DNA from: Fragilaria crotonensis
Lineage: Eukaryota; Bacillariophyta; Fragilariophyceae; Fragilariales; Fragilariaceae
Length of the DNA: 21,077 bases
Assembly (NCBI GenBank): GCA_022925895.1
Contig: JAKSYS010000827.1
Location: 1 to 21,077, forward strand
Reading direction: 5' to 3'
A program made the translations under genes and the position numbers. Positions 17,823 through 21,077 of the stretch are shown piece by piece (the stretch's first letter is position 1; each line of letters starts with the position of its first letter). The notes beneath the pieces were generated by a model. The model saw only the letters and a list, made by a program, of their open reading frames with translations. It was not told the DNA's origin and ran no database searches.

Positions 17823-19522
17823 ATGGTGACGAAAGAAGAAGAACAATTGGAGGAAGGCATCCAGACAAAAGAGCCCTGTGCCGATGATACGACAAAGTGG
17901 TACCGTCGACCATACGTTTGGGTCTTGCTTATCTTGTTTGCAATTGCTGTTGCTGCTGCAGTTGCCATCCCTGTCGCCCTCTTGACTCGAAGTGAAGCTT
18001 CAAAGGAAGCTTCTTGCAACAACCCTTCCATGTCTCCTTTGAAAACTGAGTCTCCATCCGCCCCCATTCCCACCGTCGGGTCGCCCAATCCTACCGTCTC
18101 TCGAACCTGGTTTCCTACAAGCACAGGCTCTAACACTCCCGCCTTGACGCCAGAACAAATTGCCTGCAATTTTCTTCAACTTACGTCGTTGGCTGAGTGT
18201 CAAGTGACTGACAAAATTCCATTTTGTGGCATTGAGAACTTGAATTCACCCAATTTGAGTTGCAGTTTTCAATATGGGACGGCGTCATGGGGAGCGAAAA
18301 CAATTCCCAGTGAGATCGGACTCTTGACGCAGCTAACTGAAGTGGATCTCTCTGCCTTTCAATTGACGGGTACAATTCCGTCGACCTTGTCAAACCTCAC
18401 GATGTTGACGCATTTGACAATATCTGGAAACAAAGTGAATGGCACCATTCCTTCTTCTCTTGCAAGACTCTCGCAGTTGCAACAATTGGATTTGTCCAAC
18501 AATATGTTGACTGGTTCGATTCCATCCTCCCTTTCAGACTCACACAGCTGCTGTCTTTGAGACTCAACACTAACTCATTGGCTGGTTTGATACCATCCTC
18601 CCTTTCAAGACTTACGCAGCTGCAGTACTTGGGTCTCAACACTATCTCGTTGACTGGTTCGATACCATCCTCCCTTTCCAATCTCACAGAATTGGCGTCA
18701 TTGAATTTGGCTGGCAATTCATTGAATGGTGTAATTTTGGATTCCCTCTGCTCAAGCGTTGCGTATCGTCTTCAGATTGACTGCGACGAAATTGTATGTG
18801 ATTGTTGCTATGATGATTTTTATGGAGCATGTCCATCCGGATCTCCTACAAGCAGCACCACGGCTCCATCTGCCCCCTCTCCTCCCTTGACGCCGGAAGA
18901 AATTGCCTGTCATTTTCTTCAAATACCCTCGTTGGCCGAGTGCCGAGCGACTGCCAAAATTCCATATTGCGGGCTTGAGTATTTGAATTCACCCCTTTTT
19001 TTTTGCGGTTTTGGTAACTACACGCCAAATGGAGGGAGAACAATTCCCAGTGAGATCGGCCTCTTGACGCACCTAACTGAATTGGATCTCTCTTACTTTC
19101 AATTGACGGGTACAATTCCGTCGACCTTATCAAACCTCACGATGCTGAACGAATTGACAATGATTGGAAACAAATTGAATGGCACCATTCCTTCTTTTCT
19201 TGCAAGACTCTCGCAGTTGCAGACATTGGATTTTTCCGACAATCTGTTGACTGGTTCGATTCCATCCTCCCTATCAGGACTCACGCAATTGACTTATTTG
19301 AGACTCAAAACTAACTTGCTGACTGGGGAAATACCCGCATCGCTTTCCGATCTCACAAGCTTGTGGCGTATTGATTTTGTTGGCAATTCATTGAATGGTA
19401 CCATTCCGCCTTCCCTTTGCCCCATCTTTGATGGTTCAAGTTCAAATGAGTTTAAACTCCTGATTGACTGTGGTGAAATCGCATGCGATTGTTGCTATGA
19501 TGATTATTATGGAGCATGTTAA
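17823..19522 (+). CDS. Membrane-anchored leucine-rich repeat protein, two duplicated LRR modules, one frameshift
   Basis: ATG 17823 lies in ACCATGG. A ~31-residue acidic/charged N-terminus precedes a single hydrophobic helix (~32-54), giving a type II anchor with the LRR part outside the cytoplasm (inference). A Pro/Ser/Thr linker follows, then two modules. Each module starts with a Cys-bearing cap (LTPE.IAC.FLQ..SLAEC), carries plant-type LRRs (LTGTIPSTLSNLTML pattern; six in the first, five in the second) and ends with IDC.EI.CDCCYDD.YGAC. One base is missing near 18537 (TCAGACTC, where the next repeat has TCAAGACTT), so the frame stops at 18558-18560 and resumes in the next frame. Corrected length is 566 aa, ending TAA 19520-19522. 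There is no kinase domain. Diatoms have many such LRR proteins, thought to act in recognition or adhesion; the ligand is unknown. Confidence 0.85.
18142..18834 (+). repeat. LRR module 1 of an intragenic duplication
   Basis: Closely similar at DNA level to 18885-19520 (e.g. AATTCCCAGTGAGATCGG near 18302 and 19043, and the GGGTACAATTCCGTCGACCT segment in both). Module 1 has one additional LRR unit. Confidence 0.85.
18885..19520 (+). repeat. LRR module 2 of an intragenic duplication
   Basis: Second copy of the module, including both Cys-rich caps. The high DNA similarity in shared repeats points to a recent duplication within the gene or to gene conversion. Confidence 0.85.
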
Positions 19523-19582
19523 GTTTCAGATCCACCTTTCTAGTATTATGATACTACAGTACACACCTTCACCAGAAGGTGA

Positions 19583-19911
19583 CTTTTACAGTGCAACGAG
19601 TGGATGATGGTCCCAACGATACGACTCGGAGTACCAAAAAAGTTTGCGCATCTCAGAGGGTGGATTGGGACGGATTGGATTCATGAATAGCATGTCGAAT
19701 CATTTCTGTGGTACTTGCAATCGACTTTAGGAGTTCCGAATTGAGTCTCCGTGATGCACTTTGAGATGAACTCATTTCCGAAACGAACATCGAACTATTG
19801 ATCCATTACAGTATTGTTCAGGGGAAGCACTTTGCTCTTGGAGGACATGGCACGCCACGGGATATTGCCGGTACCAACGACAATCGACCCATGATTCTAA
19901 TTGGAGGCTAA
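19583..19911 (+). pseudogene. moaA 3' fragment pseudogene
   Basis: Matches moaA 1490-1835 but starts mid-gene. It carries several substitutions and small indels in the first 60 nt. A 38-bp deletion equivalent to 1618-1655, bounded by CTT microhomology, removes the last cluster cysteine. An in-frame TGA and further indels follow (e.g. extra TATTG near 19812). It still ends in the GGC-TAA of the family. It retains AGTTCCGAATTG where the longer gene reads AGTTCGAATTG, showing the ancestral base. It cannot encode an enzyme. Confidence 0.9.
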
Positions 19912-20234
19912 TTCTTTTTTTGGTATGACATATAAATAGAATGGAGACTTCTTTCTTTTTTTGTAACAAGATGAATGAGGAACACCGACAATTCTGCCGC
20001 GCGGCCGAAAATAGCGACTATCACACAGTTGATGATCAGAGGGTGCGATGAGCTATGAAAGCGTGATGATGAGATGCGTCAAGCATCGCGTGAACCAAAA
20101 TTCCCAACGTGAGCAGGGCAATCAGCTACTTCAAAGGTAAAAATAGCCATTTTGTACATGTGAAACTGCTGCATTGGTCCGTTTCGTCCTGCAACAATGA
20201 TACCTTCAGTCCACCACTCGCATCGACTACAGCG
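19912..20234. other. Convergent spacer between the moaA relic and the SLC25 carrier
   Basis: No gene is seen. The first ~190 bp resemble 1836-2040. The remainder (to 20234) is the 3' UTR of the carrier, absent from the left copy because of its internal deletion. T-rich runs near 19914-19962 could belong to 3' processing signals. Confidence 0.5.
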
Positions 20235-21029
20235 TCATAAATGCTTCGCGAAGAATGACCGGCAGGTTTCATATGCAGTCATTGTGATGGTTGTGGCAGG
20301 AGCAAAGTGCAAGACACGAGCACCAGCGCCTCGAAACAAACCTGCGACGCCCTCGTTCTTGAGAACGTGTCCCAGGATTTGAACCATGGTCGTATCACCT
20401 CCCTGACTCGGACTTGCTCGTTGCACTTGCAGTCGAAGCTTGGTCATATCCAATGGACTAGTCAACCACGATGCCAGTGCTCCAGCAGTACATGAGCACA
20501 GGACAATCGATGAGAACGGCAAATCCGTGTGATTATCTGCTGTTTGCAGTGATGTGGCCATGGATTTGCACTTCTCGTAAAATACAAAATAAAATGCTGA
20601 AAAGGGACCAAAGGATGCCAACGTGGCACCGTATCCCCGGTACACGCCACGAATACCCTCGTGTTTCCACAATTCCGAAAGACCGTGCCATGTGTTACGG
20701 TAGGTATTGGACACTTGCATTCGTTCCTTCAAAACATCCACAGGTACATAAATGATGCACGCAATGGCTTCTGCCAACATGCCACCGGCAAAATGAACTG
20801 TAAAGGACGTATTGTCGCCGTTCGTGCCAGTGTCACCACCACCCATTCGTTCCTTGAATAATTCATAGGAACAAAGATACAGCATCGTTCCTGGTGTCCC
20901 ACCCACTAGGACTGTCCCAAAACCGATACAGACTTCGAACACCCCACCAAAGGGTTGTCGCATGGCTTGAAGAAAGACATCCCATGGTCCCCGGTATGTC
21001 GAGCCACTAACCTGAAGGCGTGCTTTGGC
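20235..21029 (-). CDS. Mitochondrial carrier (SLC25) family protein, main 3' exon, 5' part outside the window
   Basis: Inner-membrane solute carrier with the usual three ~100-residue repeats. The visible exon encodes the end of signature 1 (AKARLQ, i.e. Px[DE]xxKARLQ with its start in the upstream exon), signature 2 PVDVLKERMQ and signature 3 PLDMTKLRLQ. The second-half motifs YRGYGAT and LFRGAGARV follow signatures 2 and 3. The exon ends with TCRSFFAKHL and the stop codon at 20235. The frame upstream of GCC at 21029-21027 has stops within ~35 nt and is preceded by TTGTTGCAG, so it starts at a splice acceptor and not at an ATG. The substrate is not clear; S-adenosylmethionine and iron carriers are related families, but the signatures do not decide it. 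It was the convergent neighbour of moaA before the duplication and is the intact copy. Confidence 0.88.
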   Translation of the reverse strand, partial: AKARLQVSGSTYRGPWDVFLQAMRQPFGGVFEVCIGFGTVLVGGTPGTMLYLCSYELFKERMGGGDTGTNGDNTSFTVHFAGGMLAEAIACIIYVPVDVLKERMQVSNTYRNTWHGLSELWKHEGIRGVYRGYGATLASFGPFSAFYFVFYEKCKSMATSLQTADNHTDLPFSSIVLCSCTAGALASWLTSPLDMTKLRLQVQRASPSQGGDTTMVQILGHVLKNEGVAGLFRGAGARVLHFAPATTITMTAYETCRSFFAKHL

Positions 21030-21077
21030 CTGCAACAATAATGATAATAATCATCATCGTCATCATCATCATTGTCG
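21030..21077 (-). other. 3' end of an intron of the SLC25 gene, with a trinucleotide microsatellite
   Basis: On the minus strand the sequence runs as GATGAT/ATTATT repeats and ends TTGTTGCAG just before the carrier exon. This is a typical acceptor. Branch point and donor lie outside or are not identifiable. Confidence 0.65.

Larger units (their letters stand above)
19566..20541. repeat. Right copy of the moaA/SLC25 junction duplication
   Basis: Direct-orientation counterpart of 1470-2255. The left edge falls within moaA coding sequence (similarity begins around the GTGACTTTTACAGTGCAACG segment). The right edge falls within the carrier exon near 20541, where the left copy runs into microsatellite. 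Confidence 0.85.

Noticed and set aside
21030-21038. Starting the SLC25 protein at 21038
   Set aside because: The codon there is TTG, not ATG, and is preceded by a splice-acceptor sequence and in-frame stops; the first signature motif would be incomplete.
1-21077. CRISPR array, tRNA, rRNA or bacterial operon signals
   Set aside because: No regularly spaced repeats, no cloverleaf and no Shine-Dalgarno pattern were seen; gene content is eukaryotic.

Overview
The window reads as nuclear DNA of a photosynthetic stramenopile, most likely a (pennate) diatom. The evidence is a eukaryotic CNX2/MOCS1A-type MoaA with a targeting-like N-terminus, an SLC25 mitochondrial carrier with an intron, a membrane-anchored plant-type LRR protein, and a Ty1/copia element with the DSHADT protease signature and Gag style I associate with diatom CoDi elements. 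ATGs sit in eukaryotic (Kozak-like) contexts and no operon or bacterial signal is seen. The species assignment is inference.

Layout. 1-438: upstream DNA with no supported gene. 439-1835 (+): moaA/CNX2, broken near its end by one missing base. 2052-2255 (-): truncated relic of an SLC25 carrier gene. 2368-17716: a Ty1/copia retrotransposon with 202/212-bp LTRs (TG...CA) and a 4-bp ATCT target duplication. Its pol is split by a complete nested LINE-type (non-LTR) retrotransposon at 5266-14017, which carries a 14-bp target duplication, ORF1, ORF2 (endonuclease-RT-RNase H-zinc finger) and a (TTTA)3 tail. Removing the LINE and one duplicated target restores the copia reading frame exactly. 17823-19522 (+): LRR membrane protein made of two duplicated modules. 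19583-19911 (+): decayed 3' fragment of moaA. 20235-21029 (-): main exon of the SLC25 carrier, continuing past the right edge through an intron.

History. moaA and the carrier were convergent neighbours. Their shared tail-to-tail junction now exists twice in direct orientation (about 1470-2255 and 19566-20541). The left copy keeps the complete moaA and a carrier stump; the right copy keeps the carrier and a moaA stump. The LRR gene lies exactly between the two copies. A copia element later landed about 0.1 kb upstream of the LRR start codon, and a LINE then landed in the copia integrase region.

Nearly every coding region carries frame breaks. I count 15 indels, 12 of them consistent with loss of one base and often in homopolymers, plus four in-frame TGA codons. 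This is either decay or uncorrected long-read indel error. The break in moaA is a strong reason to check the assembly. The most interesting possible mechanisms are a TGA between gag and protease followed 7 nt later by a perfect 10-bp hairpin (candidate readthrough), an A_AAA_AAC heptamer in the correct phase in gag (candidate -1 frameshift), and an ATGA overlap coupling LINE ORF1 to ORF2.
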